Position numbers and translations under genes: made by a program. From Voacanga thouarsii (taxonomy: Eukaryota > Streptophyta > Magnoliopsida > Gentianales > Apocynaceae), in contig JANUWF010001479.1 in NCBI GenBank assembly GCA_026120185.1, forward strand, positions 1,612,001 through 1,676,000: a stretch of 64,000 bases of DNA. Reading direction: 5' to 3'. Positions within the stretch are counted from its first letter, which is position 1; the number at the start of each line of letters is the position of its first letter. The notes below the pieces were generated by a model that saw only the letters and a program-made list of their open reading frames with translations, had not been told where the DNA came from and ran no database searches. Shown in pieces: positions 1 through 11,726 of the stretch.

Positions 1-67
1 ATTTTATATCTTTTCTTTATATTGCAAAGATTCTGTTGAAGTATTTGAGAAGGTCTTTTGAATTAAT

Positions 68-760
68 ATGCTTTATTTTTTCTTATTCATTAAATATTGT
101 ATTTCAGTTGTCTTCATATATGTAACAGTTGTCAATGGGATTGATAATGAAAACAATGGCCATGATGGAGTGGCAAAGAAAAAAAGAGGCCCTACATTCA
201 TGACTAAACTTTGGGGGATGCCAAAATGTTTGGACCATATAGAAGTTGAGTTTGATGAGATAGGTGTACCTATTATAGACAATATTACAAAATTAAATGA
301 GTTTTTGGGAACATTTGTCAAAAATGGCAAGGATGCTCCTATAGACATCATGGATTGGCGTTTAGTAACAGCAGATAACAAATTGAGAATAATAAATATG
401 GTGAAGGTAACAAAATATGAGGTTTAATAACTACATAACTGTCTACTTTTATGAATCTTTTACTTAAAGGCATTATGTCTACCAAACTTACTTGTGGTTT
501 TTCATGTTTACAAAATGCTTATTGAATTTTGTTTTTGCATTTTGTGTGCATGTACTCTACCTACTATAGTTTAGAATATGTACTTTCTAATTTCTACGCA
601 CTCTATTTTGATTCTTGAAATTTTTGTTTCCTGATTTCTACGTTTCTTTCAATTACAAAATATATTTAACCTTCTTCCTAGTACAGAAGATTGGGTCTAC
701 AAATCTATAGGTAAAAAATGTGGGTGGACATATTTTGGGTCCTAATTGGTTGCTATTGAG
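68..760 (+). pseudogene. CACTA (En/Spm)-type transposon protein fragment
   Basis: The first open stretch (68-427) contains a block that begins KKKRGPTFMTKLWG and continues with a segment matching the layout of the plant Ptta/En/Spm transposase-associated family (Transposase_24 type): a 'RGPT' start, then 'VEFDEIGVPI', then 'FLGTFVKNG', then a 'DWR' motif. The reading frame runs into a probable donor (gtaaca, about 409). A likely second exon at about 671-711 reads STEDWVYKSIGKK, which fits the 'W-V-x-K-S-I-G-K-K' part of the same family, and ends at gtaaaa. The remainder of the protein is not recognisable and the nearby frames have stops. I read this as a remnant of an accessory gene of a CACTA element that starts left of the window. 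It lies outside the larger CACTA element at 6165-25068, so it is a separate insertion. Confidence 0.6.
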
Positions 761-2674
761 AGTGAAAAACATTTGGTTAGACCTTACTTATTGTTGGAGA
801 CCATTTGAAATGCTCTTAGCACTAATATTGCTTGGCTAAACTCTTTGGTATGTTACAAATTCACTTGTACAATCTATCAAAACCTTTCTTTTTTTTTTTT
901 TATTTAATTGACTTATACAAAAAAAATTTGTTATGTAGGTGGAAAGAAATCTGGATTGAAGCAACTTCTTGAAGCTGGACCAGACCTTAGTCTATAGCTA
1001 TTCTAGAACATATTACTTTATGATTTTTGTGCAGATTTATGGAAATTAATAGATTTAGGTTATTTTATAGTGTAAGTACTATTACTTTGGATATTTATTT
1101 AGTTGATATTAGGATAGTAATAAATGTATTTTGGTGGAGGATTGAACGTAAATGGAAATTTATGGATATTTTCTTTTCTTTCAATGTAAATTGTCGCAAG
1201 GGTTAATTAAATTATTTTGCAGGGATTAATTGCAATTGATCTAACATATTAAATTGTTACAATATTCAAAATATTCTGACATTTATACGTTAGGGATATC
1301 AAAATAAGATGATATAAAGAAATATCATAATATTAGGGACAATACATCAAACATAACTATTAGAAAATGTATGATTACTTACATAAAGATTTGTTACATT
1401 AAAGTAGAAATGTTCTATAACTAAGTGTCAAAAAACAATAATTATTTTGGCATTTATTTATGTTATATTTGAAGCAATTACTAACATTAAAAAATATCAT
1501 AAAATAAATAAATTATAATGTTTGTAAATGTCACCATAACTTCATAATGTGACAATACTATGAATTAATAAAGATTTAAATATTTGGTCTATTTTAACTT
1601 TAATATTACACTAATAAATGTCATAAAAAAATTTATACACATATCTATATATGTTAGCATAGGCTTTTATAGTAGTAACTTTTTTTTTTTTTTTACATTT
1701 ATAAATGTCAGAGACTTTTCCTGACATCACTTTAGATGACACTTAGCATCTTAGAAAAAGGTTGGTACAAGTTGGAGATTGGCTTATTAAAATTGTCCTT
1801 TTTTTTTTTTTACATTATTGTTGATTCTGGCATATCATAATCCAAGAGAGAATCTGTTTACTCCAACAGGAGACATATCTAGTAACAAAACTAAAAATGT
1901 GCTCCCAGTAGTTATCTAGCAACAGGATACTTATATGTCTTGGGCGAGAAGATTTTCTATTCAACAAAATAAAGCACCATTCAACATAATGAAGCAAAAG
2001 TCCTACTTCAATCTTGTAACTTAAAAACACCATTCAACATTGCAGTAGAATTATCCACATGTCCTCAAAATAAGTTCTCCTTTGATCAAGAAATCTAAAA
2101 AAACTTTGGTAGAATAATTTTCAACATCTCCACCATCTCCTTTTGAATCTCTTTATTATGATGAAGTTCTCCCTCACCAATGTGAAATTTATTCAAATAG
2201 AATCCACAACCTACACCGTTGGGTGAAAGATTCAAATTGGGGCCAGGGGAAGCATTCTTTAATTTTGTGTTTTCTTGGTTCATTTCTATATATATGAGTA
2301 GATTCCTTATTGTTTGGAGTAGGATTTGGGAGATTGTTGTTATTCATGAAGGATTTTGGAGTAGTGCACTATGACCTTTCTTTTGTATTTAAAGGAGTGA
2401 AAAATACTCTATTAATGGATATGACAATTCCAAGAACCAATGGATGGAGATCCTGGCAAAGTTCCATCTTCTTCTTCTAATTTTCCATTCACGTTAGCAA
2501 ATTGGCTTATGCTTAACGTTGATGTGGGATCAGATGTGTCAAAGAGTCCCCATTGGATTGTAAGCCATTGAAAACTAGCCAATCGTTTGGTCAAACCATT
2601 AAATACCCAACTTATAAATCTTCTTCAAAGCACAATTCCAAGAAATAGAAATCTGATACCCAGGTGAGAGAAAT

Positions 2675-2710
<36 letters not shown>

Positions 2711-2859
2711 GTAGCTACAAAAGGCACTTGGAAGGACATCTGGCAGTGTACTATGTTGACATATAGTTGTTTTGAATTGAAATGATTTTTTTTTTTTTTG
2801 GGATAAAAATGGCAATGCTTTATCTCTTGATCTAAGAATTCATTAATTCATTAAGGCTT
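761..2859. other. AT-rich stretch without a recognised gene
   Basis: No coding region is recognisable. From about 1255 to 1745 the motif aaatgtca/tgacattt recurs on both strands, and 'cttttatagtagt' near 1663 resembles a decayed CACTA right end, so this may be the 3' flank of the fragment at 68-760. That link is a guess. Short minus-strand open stretches at 2095-2283 and 2412-2594 match nothing I know. Confidence 0.35.
2677..2707. repeat. (AT)n microsatellite
   Basis: A run of about 15 uninterrupted AT dinucleotides, likely to be length-variable between individuals. Confidence 0.9.
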
Positions 2860-3284
2860 TTGATTGACCAGCTACTTATCACACTAGGTCTACATTCGTT
2901 TCTTGAACTTATGACAATTGTGTTTTTCAACCAAATAATGAACAAGCTCCGAAGGAGAACATGCAAGACAGAGAGTGAACCAAATGCAGCACCATCGCTA
3001 CCTTTACTTAACCTCTCTTGGGTATTTGGCGCCCATAGACATTCCTCCTAGACAAGTTTCTAGCATTCATCATTGCTCTTCTTGCTCCTGCCATTTCTCA
3101 CTTTTGAATTCTTGATAGAAAAGATGTGATCTTAGTGGTTTGCATTGGTTGTGATGGTGCCAAAGGTATATGATTGCCTTCTAGGACTCAAAGAAGTTCC
3201 CTGCCCTACCGATGAGTTTGAGCCGTGCACACAAGGCAAGGTGGATATATAAAGAACTTCGGATTTGCAATTTCCCTTGGAGAT

Positions 3285-5570
3285 TTACTTATAAACATGA
3301 AGGAATGTAAGGACCTTATGAATGAGGGCATCAATGGCTTTAGTAAGGGGTTTGATGTTCCAGGAAAGAAACTAGGGAGTTTCTCCCCTAAACCTACTCT
3401 CTCATCCTTGCACTAGACTGCTTTGGCTACTACAGAAAAGAGAATGCGTCTTGGATCCTTACTGCCCTCTAATCCCAAACGTCTAGGTGGTGATAGTTCT
3501 CTAATGGATGCGCTTAGTCCTATACAAGCTGTTGCAATAGCTATAGAGAGAAGATTGCAGGGCAATATTTGGTGTGGCTCACAAAATGAAATCCCTAGGG
3601 CAAAAAATGATCTTGAAAGCCAATTCTTCTACTACAGTCCAACTGCTTGAGACCCTCTTCAGGAGGAGGAATTCCAATTCCAATCCTATTAGGACCATAT
3701 CTTCATCGTGTAAGCAGCTGGAATCTGTTCCAAATGAGAGTGTGGACTGTGTTGTGATAGGTACAGGAGTAGTGGGCATAGCAGTGGGCAGAGAACTTTC
3801 ACTAAAACAGGTAGGGAAGTTTTGGTCGTAGAATCCGACCCTACTTTTGGCATTAGTACTAGCTCTCGCAATAGTGAGGTTATCCATGCTGGCATTTACT
3901 AACCTTCGAATTCTCTCAAGGTTCAATCTTTATTAAACTATTTGCGTCTTTCTACTTTTGAAATATGAATTCACAGATTTTTTCTGAGTGCCCCTTTGGA
4001 AGTTTGAGTTTGAATTTGGGGAAGGACTTTGGTATGTGTTTTTTCTAAATTCTACAAGCTAGATTATGACAACTGAGAATTTCTCTTTAGAATAACCTTC
4101 TACATCTTTGTAAGGGCAAGAATAGCGCAAACTCAAGGAGAATTTTAGAAACACTAAACAGTCCATTGGCGAAGTTCTGAATCCTCTTCAAGGAGAATGC
4201 AGCCCGAGTTATATACTTTTTACTAATGGGTCTAATTTTGTTTCTTTGTTTGCGATAATCTAGGGGACCCAAGAATGGATTTCAGGAGCTTATTTAGTTA
4301 TGGTAATTAGACATGAGGTTTGTGCACGGTAATTAACTGTTTGGAATCAAGTATAGCAAATTAAGATATGTCAATACGGAATCAAAAAGAATTCCTCAGA
4401 GGATTATAGAAATAGTAGCAATATGATGAATATAACATGCTTATGTTATCGATTTTCCTTCTCGTGCATTAAGTTATTGGATATTATAGGAATGCCTTGG
4501 ATGTAGCTAGATCTTACTAACTTAAAGCAAATAGGATCTTAACTGATAAAGAAACTAAAATGTATGTGCAATTTCTTAGAAATACTTGATTGAACAATTT
4601 GATTTCTGTACTGCTACTCAGAGAGTTTTTTTTTTTTTGAATGTGCTGTTACAAGCACTTTTTTGTGTTAGAGAAAGGAACTTGCTTTACAGCTATTGCA
4701 CCAAATATGATGTTCTTCATAAATAGATCAGCAAGCTTATAGTTGCAACTAGATCTTCGGATATTCCAAAGTTAAATGATTTGATGAATCTTGCAACACG
4801 TAATGGGGTTGATGGTCTGAGGCTGATGGAGAGTTATGAAGCCATGAAACTGGAACCTGAACTGCAATGTAGCTACTAAGAGAATTCATCAATCAGACAG
4901 CACTTCTCATGCTTCACCATCAAATTCTGCAACTTCTAGGTTGTCTTTAGTAACAATGGATCTCATAGTACAGAGGAATCCACAATGTGGGAGTATGGAA
5001 CATGCACTTTGTTGAATCCAGTAAGTGCTTAAGTTTTTTCAAATTTCATCATCTTTCTTTGCATTCCTTGAACTGCTTCTCAATCTATACCTATTTATTT
5101 GATGCAATGATGATTAGACGGCAATGTGTGAAAATATGAAAATGCAAATTTTCTGACTGGTTGAGCTAATGGACTTTGGATTAGTGCATTTTCTATTATG
5201 GTGCTAATTAAAAAACATGAATGAACTATTGTAGTAATAAATTGAGGTGCTATAGTTCAATTGATTATAAGAGCTACCTTCTACCATGCCCCAAACCATT
5301 GGCTTTTGGACATTTCCATTTGAATAAGTTCTACCATCCTATAATAAATAACTTCATTGTTTTTTCTATTTCATTATTTGATTCCCTTCTCCTAATTGTT
5401 CCTGAAATCTACTAGCTTCTTTCAATTTATCTATTGCAGTCACTAGCTCCAGTTTGTGAAGTTTGCAGTGCTTGAAAACCCCAAGATATTCACCAAAAAC
5501 ATAAGATTTGGTCATGCAAATTTTGTACGCTAGATAACATTGTGGCATCACCATAAGCAAATATATATCT
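3285..5570 (+). pseudogene. WLM/WSS1-like metalloprotease pseudogene, interrupted
   Basis: Three blocks match the C-terminal half of plant WLM-domain (WSS1-like, DNA-protein crosslink protease type) proteins. Block 1 (3285-3600) reads KECKDLMNEGI, then GFDVPGKKLG, then after an in-frame TAG (3415-3417) AEKRxRLGSLLPSNPKRLGG-like sequence and ERRLQGNIWCGSQ. Block 2 (about 4877-5021) has a Ser-rich linker and then MWEYGTCTLLNP, a RanBP2-type zinc-finger start in which the first Cys is replaced by Tyr, followed by a gtaagt donor. Block 3 (5438-5560), after an intron, gives LAPVCEVC, an in-frame stop, then WSCKFCTLDN, the start of a second RanBP2-type finger. The HExxH part of the WLM domain is not visible. 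Between blocks 1 and 2 lies a fragment of an unrelated gene (L2HGDH). Internal stops show that it is not a working gene. Confidence 0.7.
3607..4868 (+). pseudogene. L2HGDH: L-2-hydroxyglutarate dehydrogenase fragment (broken)
   Basis: The family is a mitochondrial FAD enzyme that oxidises L-2-hydroxyglutarate to 2-oxoglutarate. The first piece (3607-3930) has an N-terminal leader, then [19 protein letters not shown], a Rossmann FAD-binding motif (GxGxxG), then after a frameshift near 3812 [11 protein letters not shown] and [15 protein letters not shown], which is the conserved early region of the family, followed by a stop. After an intron-like gap of about 730 bases the second piece (about 4660-4868) gives CVRERNLLYSYCTKYDVLHK, an in-frame TAG, then ISKLIVATRSSDIPKLN and LMESYEAMKLEPEL. 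The intron is retained, so this is a DNA-level copy and not a processed cDNA. Both edges abut sequence of a WLM/WSS1-like gene. Later exons are absent. Confidence 0.75.
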
Positions 5571-6161
5571 GTGGTATATATATATTTATATTACTCTAAC
5601 TCTATGATAAGTATTTTTTGGAGAATTTGTAGTTGAACTCTTCTAGACTTTCTATGATCTGATCCTTTCTTTCCTTTCAAAACTTTATTTGAAGTAGTTA
5701 TCATTTTGGTTAGTATGTGTGATGCTGGAAGCAATTGTGATTTATATCGTTGTTTTTAATTAGCATATCAAAATTCCAAAACCTACTAAAAATATATGCC
5801 TTTCATGGTGTTGCCTTCTCGCCTTGCTACCTCTGACATTGAATCGCATTGTTCGGTCTATAATTGCCGCAAGTATGGATGTCACCATATCCTTTTATAT
5901 GTATATATTTTTTTTATATAATATTATGCATTGGAAAGTTGTGGATCTGATTTTACCCAATCCTTCTGATAACTTCAGATACTGTTCAATTCTATGTAGC
6001 GTCATTCAGATCTTGTAGTGGAAACGTAAAAGTTTCGATCTTTTGGTAATAATTTTCAGGTCTTGCTTTTATCTTAGTTTAAGAAGCTGGTATCTTACTT
6101 TGAGTTTCCTATTTTGATTTGATATATTCAATTGGCTACAATGTCAATTTGAGGTTCTTTT
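5571..6161. other. Non-coding flank of the CACTA insertion
   Basis: No firm gene is visible. A short open stretch at 5824-5890 (LPLTLNRIVRSIIAASMDVT...) could be an exon of the OTU-type gene whose remnant follows the CACTA element at 25394, since the two flanks were contiguous before the insertion. I cannot confirm this. Confidence 0.3.
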
Positions 6162-6164
6162 GAT
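6162..6164. repeat. Target-site duplication, left (GAT)
   Basis: The three bases gat directly precede CACTACTAG and are repeated directly after the right terminus at 25069-25071. Confidence 0.75.
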
Positions 6165-6179
6165 CACTACTAGAAAAAT

Positions 6180-7099
6180 GCAATATACCAACTAAATATT
6201 ACCAACTAACCACATTTGGTCGGTAATTACCAACCGAAATGAAAATTGGAAAAATTTAAACTTTTCCAACCACTTACCAACAAATATAATCGGTTGGTAA
6301 ATAGTTAGTTGGTAATCAGTTAGTAATCGATTGGTAATTTGGTGGGAATATATTTACCAACCGATTACCAACTGATAACAATCAGTTGGTAATATTATCA
6401 GTTGGTAATCGGTTAGTAATTTAATGGAAAAAAATTTTACCAACTAGTTACCAACCAAAATATATCGATTGGTAATATATTCAGTTGGTAATTTGGCGGG
6501 CAAATATTTACCAACTGATTACCAACCGATAACAATCGTTTGGTAATATATTCAGTTGGTAATCGGTTGGTATTTTAATTTAAAAATTTTACAAACCGAT
6601 TATTAACTGAAATTTATCGATTGATAATATATTCAGTTGGTAATCGGTTGGTATTTTAATTTAAAAATTTTATCGATCGATTACCAACAGAAATGTATTA
6701 GTTGGTAATCAATTAGTATTTTAATTTAAAAATTTTACCAATCGACTACTAATCGAAATGTGTCGGTTAGTAAACCTAGTTAGTTGGTAATTAGTAGGTA
6801 TTTAATTTAAAAATTTTACCGACTAATTACTAACCAAATGTATCGGTTGGTAATATATTCAGTTGGTATTTTAATTTAAAAATTTTATCGACCAATTACT
6901 AACCGAAATGTATCGGTTGGTAATATATTTAGTTAGTAATCGGTTGGTATTTTAATTTAAAAATTTTATCAGCCGATTACTAACTAAAATATATCAGTTG
7001 GTAATCGATTAGTAATCAATTATTATTTTAATTTATAAATTTTACCAACCGATTACTAACTGAAATATATCGATTGATAATATATTCAGTTGATAATCG
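6180..7099. repeat. Left subterminal repeat array of the CACTA element
   Basis: Dozens of copies of accaac(t/c)ga, ttggtaat and their complements occur in both orientations, separated by short AT-rich spacers such as tttaatttaaaaatttta. The same motif family fills the right end (24125-25052). In En/Spm elements such arrays are where the element-encoded DNA-binding protein attaches. Confidence 0.85.
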
Positions 7100-7133
7100 G
7101 TTCACTATGGGAAAAAAGCACAATTAGTGACAG

Positions 7134-8560
7134 CAAAAAGTTGTCACTAAATCCAAAATATTGTCAATAAAGAGTGTTTAGTTACAAAAAAAAAAACAAA
7201 AAAGTTGTCATTGGGTTGTTACTAAAAGTGTGTCACTAAAGGCTCCTAGTGACAACTTTAATAGGTTGTCACTAAAGCCTTAGCATTAGTGACAACAGCT
7301 TGTAATCACTAAATGTCGACATGTATTAGTGATAATGTTTCTTATCACTAATTCACTAAAAATTTTGTCACAATTGCTATTTTGTTGTCACTAATCAGTA
7401 ATTATTTGTGACAACAATAAGTTGTCACTAATGTCCCATCATTTAGTGACAACTTTTGCAATTTTTAGATAAAAAGAAAATAACAAAAAAAAAAGGTTGT
7501 CACTAAATTGATACCATTTAGTAACAATAAAAATTAGTCATCACTAAAAAAATTCAAAACAAAAAATTTTAAATTTTTTTTTTAAAAAAAAATTTGAAAT
7601 ATGCCACATGGCAAAAGGGTTCGCCATGTGGCACCGCGTTGGCCTCACCAGCTTGGCGGGCGAAAATCCTTCCCCTCTCCTATGCGAACAAGAGTTGAAC
7701 CTGCGTCTCTATTGTGGAGGCGCAGTGTTCCAACCGCTGTAATATGTCATTGTTTGTGCACATTGGAAGCACATATTATATTTATTTACTTCTTACAAAA
7801 TATTATAATTATATGAAATACACTTCTAAAACCTGTAAAATTTGATTTAAATAAATAAATAAAGTAAAAAAATTTTATCAATTTTAATCTTTTAAAAAAT
7901 TTTCATTTTTAATTTGCTTCTATTTATCAGAGTATATAATTATTCTGTACATAGATTCCTAAATGATATAAATTTTATTTTTCAATTAATAATAAAAGTA
8001 ATCAATTTTTTCATACCTTTAGTTATACAACAAATTTCTTAGTTATAAATTTTTTTAATATAATAAATACTTTTGAATTTAGAAGACTCAATTCATATTT
8101 TTTTTTAATTATGTAAATATTTATAACTAAATAGACATTAAACAATTTATCAATTCGGTGTATTAAATTTAACAATCAAAAAGTTATATTATATCGGTAC
8201 ATATAATTTTATTAATAGATATAATTGTTATTCTCTTTATCATAATGTAAAAGTTATTACTTTTATTTATATGACAATATAAATATATAGGCATCATGTA
8301 TATGTGTAGGATGTGTTTCCATCGTATTTATATTTTTCTCTATATATGCACATATATAAATAGTAATTACTATAAATCATACAAAATTAAATAAGAATTA
8401 TCTTTATTAATGCATATAAATTGTTAATATATTCGTAAATTTGATTCTTTTATTTTATATTCAAATTGATAAACTTTTAAATTTATATCATATATAACAA
8501 ATATTAAAAAAATAATAAGTTTTCAGTATAAAAAGTAGAAATACTTAGTAAAGTTATTAA
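7134..8560. repeat. Tandem duplication, copy 1 (about 1.43 kb)
   Basis: This starts at caaaaagttgtcac and ends at cttagtaaagttatta. It is nearly identical to 8561-9985; I see only a few substitutions (gccatgtggc against gccacgtggc, ggcgcag against ggcggag) and homopolymer length changes. It contains the gttgtcacta repeats, a GC-richer patch (7590-7740) and an AT-rich tail. Confidence 0.9.
7686..7741 (-). other. tRNA-like remnant (copy 1)
   Basis: On the minus strand the order is cagcggttggaacactg (D-arm/A-box-like), a loop flanked by ctgcg...cgcag (anticodon-stem-like) and ggttcaactc (B-box-like). This is the usual layout of a plant tRNA 3' two-thirds. The acceptor stem is not convincing, so it is at most a decayed tRNA or tRNA-derived segment. 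Confidence 0.35.
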
Positions 8561-9985
8561 CAAAAAGTTGTCACTAAATCCAAAATATTGTCAATAAAGA
8601 GTGTTTAGTTACAAAAAAAAAAAACAAAAAAGTTGTCATTGGGTTGTTACTAAAAGTGTGTCACTAAAGGCTCCTAGTGACAACTTTAATAGGTTGTCAC
8701 TAAAGCCTTAGCATTAGTGACAACAGCTTGTAATCACTAAATGTCGACATGTATTAGTGATAATGTTTCTTATCACTAATTCACTAAAAATTTTGTCACA
8801 ATTGCTATTTTGTTGTCACTAATCAGTAATTATTTGTGACAACAATAAGTTGTCACTAATGTCCCATCATTTAGTGACAACTTTTGCAATTTTTAGATAA
8901 AAAGAAAATAACAAAAAAAAGGTTGTCACTAAATTGATACCATTTAGTAACAATAAAAATTAGTCATCACTAAAAAAATTCAAAACAAAAAATTTTAAAT
9001 TTTTTTTTTAAAAAAAAATTTGAAATATGCCACATGGCAAAAGGGTTCGCCACGTGGCACCGCGTTGGCCTCACCAGCTTGGCGGGCGAAAATCCTTCCC
9101 CTCTCCTATGCGAACAAGAGTTGAACCTGCGTCTCTATTGTGGAGGCGGAGTGTTCCAACCGCTGTAATATGTCATTGTTTGTGCACATTGGAAGCACAT
9201 ATTATATTTATTTACTTCTTACAAAATATTATAATTATATGAAATACACTTCTAAAACCTGTAAAATTTGATTTAAATAAATAAATAAAGTAAAAATTTT
9301 TTATCACTTTTAATCTTTTAAAAAATTTTCATTTTTAATTTGCTTCTATTTATCAGAGTATATAATTATTCTGTACATAGATTCCTAAATGATATAAATT
9401 TTATTTTTCAATTAATAATAAAAGTAATCAATTTTTTCATACCTTTAGTTATACAACAAATTTCTTAGTTATAAATTTTTTTAATATAATAAATACTTTT
9501 GAATTTAGAAGACTCAATTCATATTTTTTTTTAATTATGTAAATATTTATAACTAAATAGACATTAAACAATTTATCAATTCGGTGTATTAAATTTAACA
9601 ATCAAAAAGTTATATTATATCGGTACATATAATTTTATTAATAGATATAATTGTTATTCTCTTTATCATAATGTAAAAGTTATTACTTTTATTTATATGA
9701 CAATATAAATATATAGGCATCATGTATATGTGTAGGATGTGTTTCCATCGTATTTATATTTTTCTCTATATATGCACATATATAAATAGTAATTACTATA
9801 AATCATACAAAATTAAATAAGAATTATCTTTATTAATGCATATAAATTGTTAATATATTCGTAAATTTGATTCTTTTATTTTATATTCAAATTGATAAAC
9901 TTTTAAATTTATATCATATACAACAAATATTAAAAAAATAATAAGTTTTCAGTATAAAAAGTAGAAATACTTAGTAAAGTTATTA
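8561..9985. repeat. Tandem duplication, copy 2 (about 1.43 kb)
   Basis: This directly follows copy 1 at the same orientation with an offset of 1426-1427 bases. The near identity points to a duplication much more recent than the Copia insertion nearby, whose LTRs differ clearly. Confidence 0.9.
9112..9167 (-). other. tRNA-like remnant (copy 2)
   Basis: The second copy of the tRNA-like segment, carried by the tandem duplication. One stem base differs (ggcggag instead of ggcgcag). Confidence 0.35.
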
Positions 9986-10790
9986 TTTTTATTCCATACT
10001 TTTAATTACTATATCACATTTTGTTTTTCTATATACATGCACATATATAAATTGAAATTATTATAGATAAAATTTCTACATTTTCAAGTTATTTGTGAAT
10101 GTGTATTGAGACTTAAGGTCATATATTAGTTAATTATTAACGCATTTAGCCACTACTTGAATCCCTATATTTTTTAACTTAGTTCATTTGAATAATTATA
10201 TTTAAGTCCCTAAAGTAAAGAAACCCTTACGACCATAAAGTTTTTTAAGCACAACATATTTTAAATATCTTTTGAAAAATAATAAGCCAAGTGTAAAAAT
10301 AAATAAATAAACTTTTAAAATAATTATTTAAGTCCCAAAAGTTTTCAAAACAAACCGTTAGGACCACAAGTTTTCAAAAATATTATTTGATTCATTATAT
10401 TTTGTAACTTAGTTCATTTAGATAATTATATCTAATTTTATTTAATAAAAGTATAAAAAATTTTAAGAAACCAAAAAACTAAATAATGCAAATTTGCTAT
10501 AGAAAAATAAATTTGGTGTTTTTTATATAAGAAAATAGGATGAATTAAAAAAAGGACCAAAGAATGTAGAATATTTAGAAACAAATACAAAAATAAACAC
10601 CCACTTTAAAATATAATATAATATATGTATATATATTTTATATAATAATTATTTTATACTTATATAATATATATATACATAATTTATTAACTTTAGCATA
10701 TATTTATTTTAAATAAAAAATAGATAAACTGCAATGAGATGAATAAAAATAAAAGAATTCAGACAAAGTAGTGAAGTAGTAAGCAAACCC
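9986..10790. other. AT-rich stretch inside the CACTA element
   Basis: No gene is visible. A phrase similar to aacttagttcattt followed by gataattatat occurs twice (about 10178 and 10411), and 'aggaccacaag/cgaccataaag' also recurs, which suggests a decayed local duplication. Confidence 0.4.
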
Positions 10791-11726
10791 TATTACATTT
10801 CTAACTTTCTTCATTCAACACCTCGCCGCTTCTCTGTCTCGCTTGTGCCGTTGTGCCCACCGCCGACAACAAAGGCTGTGTACTTTTTAAGCTTTTAAGG
10901 CAAACAAGAAAGGGTGAAATGGAAGGTAAGGTGTAAGGTTCTCTATTTGGGTCTTTTCTTTTCTTATTTGCTCTCTTTCTTGGAGGGACATAGCAGAGAA
11001 GAGAAAGGACTCTTTGGTTTTAACTTCACCAAATTTGCCTGGTAATCTTCACCTAATCTTGGTAGCTTAACCATATATCTTTGAATATTTATATACCCCT
11101 GTTATTGCTTTGTTGTTTTCTTCTGTTTTTGTGCTCTTGTTCTTCAAAAGACCGGATTTTTTTTTTTTTTTGTGGCCAAATTGTACAGTACCCAATTGCT
11201 GTGATTGCTTTCTTTTGAGAACCTGTATATCGAAGATCAATTCTTTTAGGTTGTATATCTGTCTGGTGGGTTTGAGAACAATGGGAATAACACAACTGAA
11301 TATTTTTTAAAGTAATAGAGATGGATTATTTTTGGAATCTGGAATTGGGCTTTTATGGCGTCCCCTTGATGAGAAATTTTGCCCTAGAAGCTTTTTGCGA
11401 GTGTCGGGCAAATAGGTATGGGTATTGAGATATCACCAAATTCTGCCGATGGTGGCTTGACAATGTCTCAAGCGAATTTGTTTGGAAAACATATGTTTCC
11501 AGAACCTGGTCTTCGAATGGGTAGTGTGCCAGATTTGTTGGCAAATGAAGAATAGGAGCTAGGAGAAGAAGGGGAGTTGAAGAAGAAGAAGACAAAGCGC
11601 AAAAAGGCTGGTTTAAATTAAGGATTAAGATTAGTAATTCATCGTTGAGGAGGTTAATCAGTAGGGCAATTGTAGGTGTAGTGTCGAGAACTGCAGTTGC
11701 TCCATTGGAGACCATAAGAACACATC

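Larger units (their letters stand above)
7103..9985. mobile_element. Second CACTA-like element end, nested and truncated
   Basis: CACTATGGGAAAAAAGC at 7103 resembles a CACTA terminus and begins abruptly inside the outer element's repeat array. It is followed by a different subterminal motif family, ttagtgacaac/gttgtcacta, repeated many times in both orientations. No matching right terminus is visible, so only one end appears to remain. The segment just inside this end is duplicated in tandem. Confidence 0.55.

Noticed and set aside
3574..3831. 85-residue open stretch as a complete short oxidoreductase
   Set aside because: It is only the first exon region of L2HGDH with a frameshift and stop, and its beginning is protease-derived sequence.
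6180..7099. CRISPR-like array because of short repeats with spacers
   Set aside because: Repeats are short, degenerate and in both orientations, spacing is irregular, and the setting is a eukaryotic transposon end.
7601..7816. Two identical 71-residue open stretches (also 9027-9242) that look like a conserved small protein
   Set aside because: The identity comes from the 1.43-kb tandem duplication; the stretch overlaps the tRNA-like segment on the other strand and has no family resemblance.
10791..11726. BT1-type gene as an intact host gene interrupted only by a retrotransposon
   Set aside because: Removing the Copia element still leaves stops, a frameshift, a missing middle exon and a missing last third; it also lies between CACTA termini.
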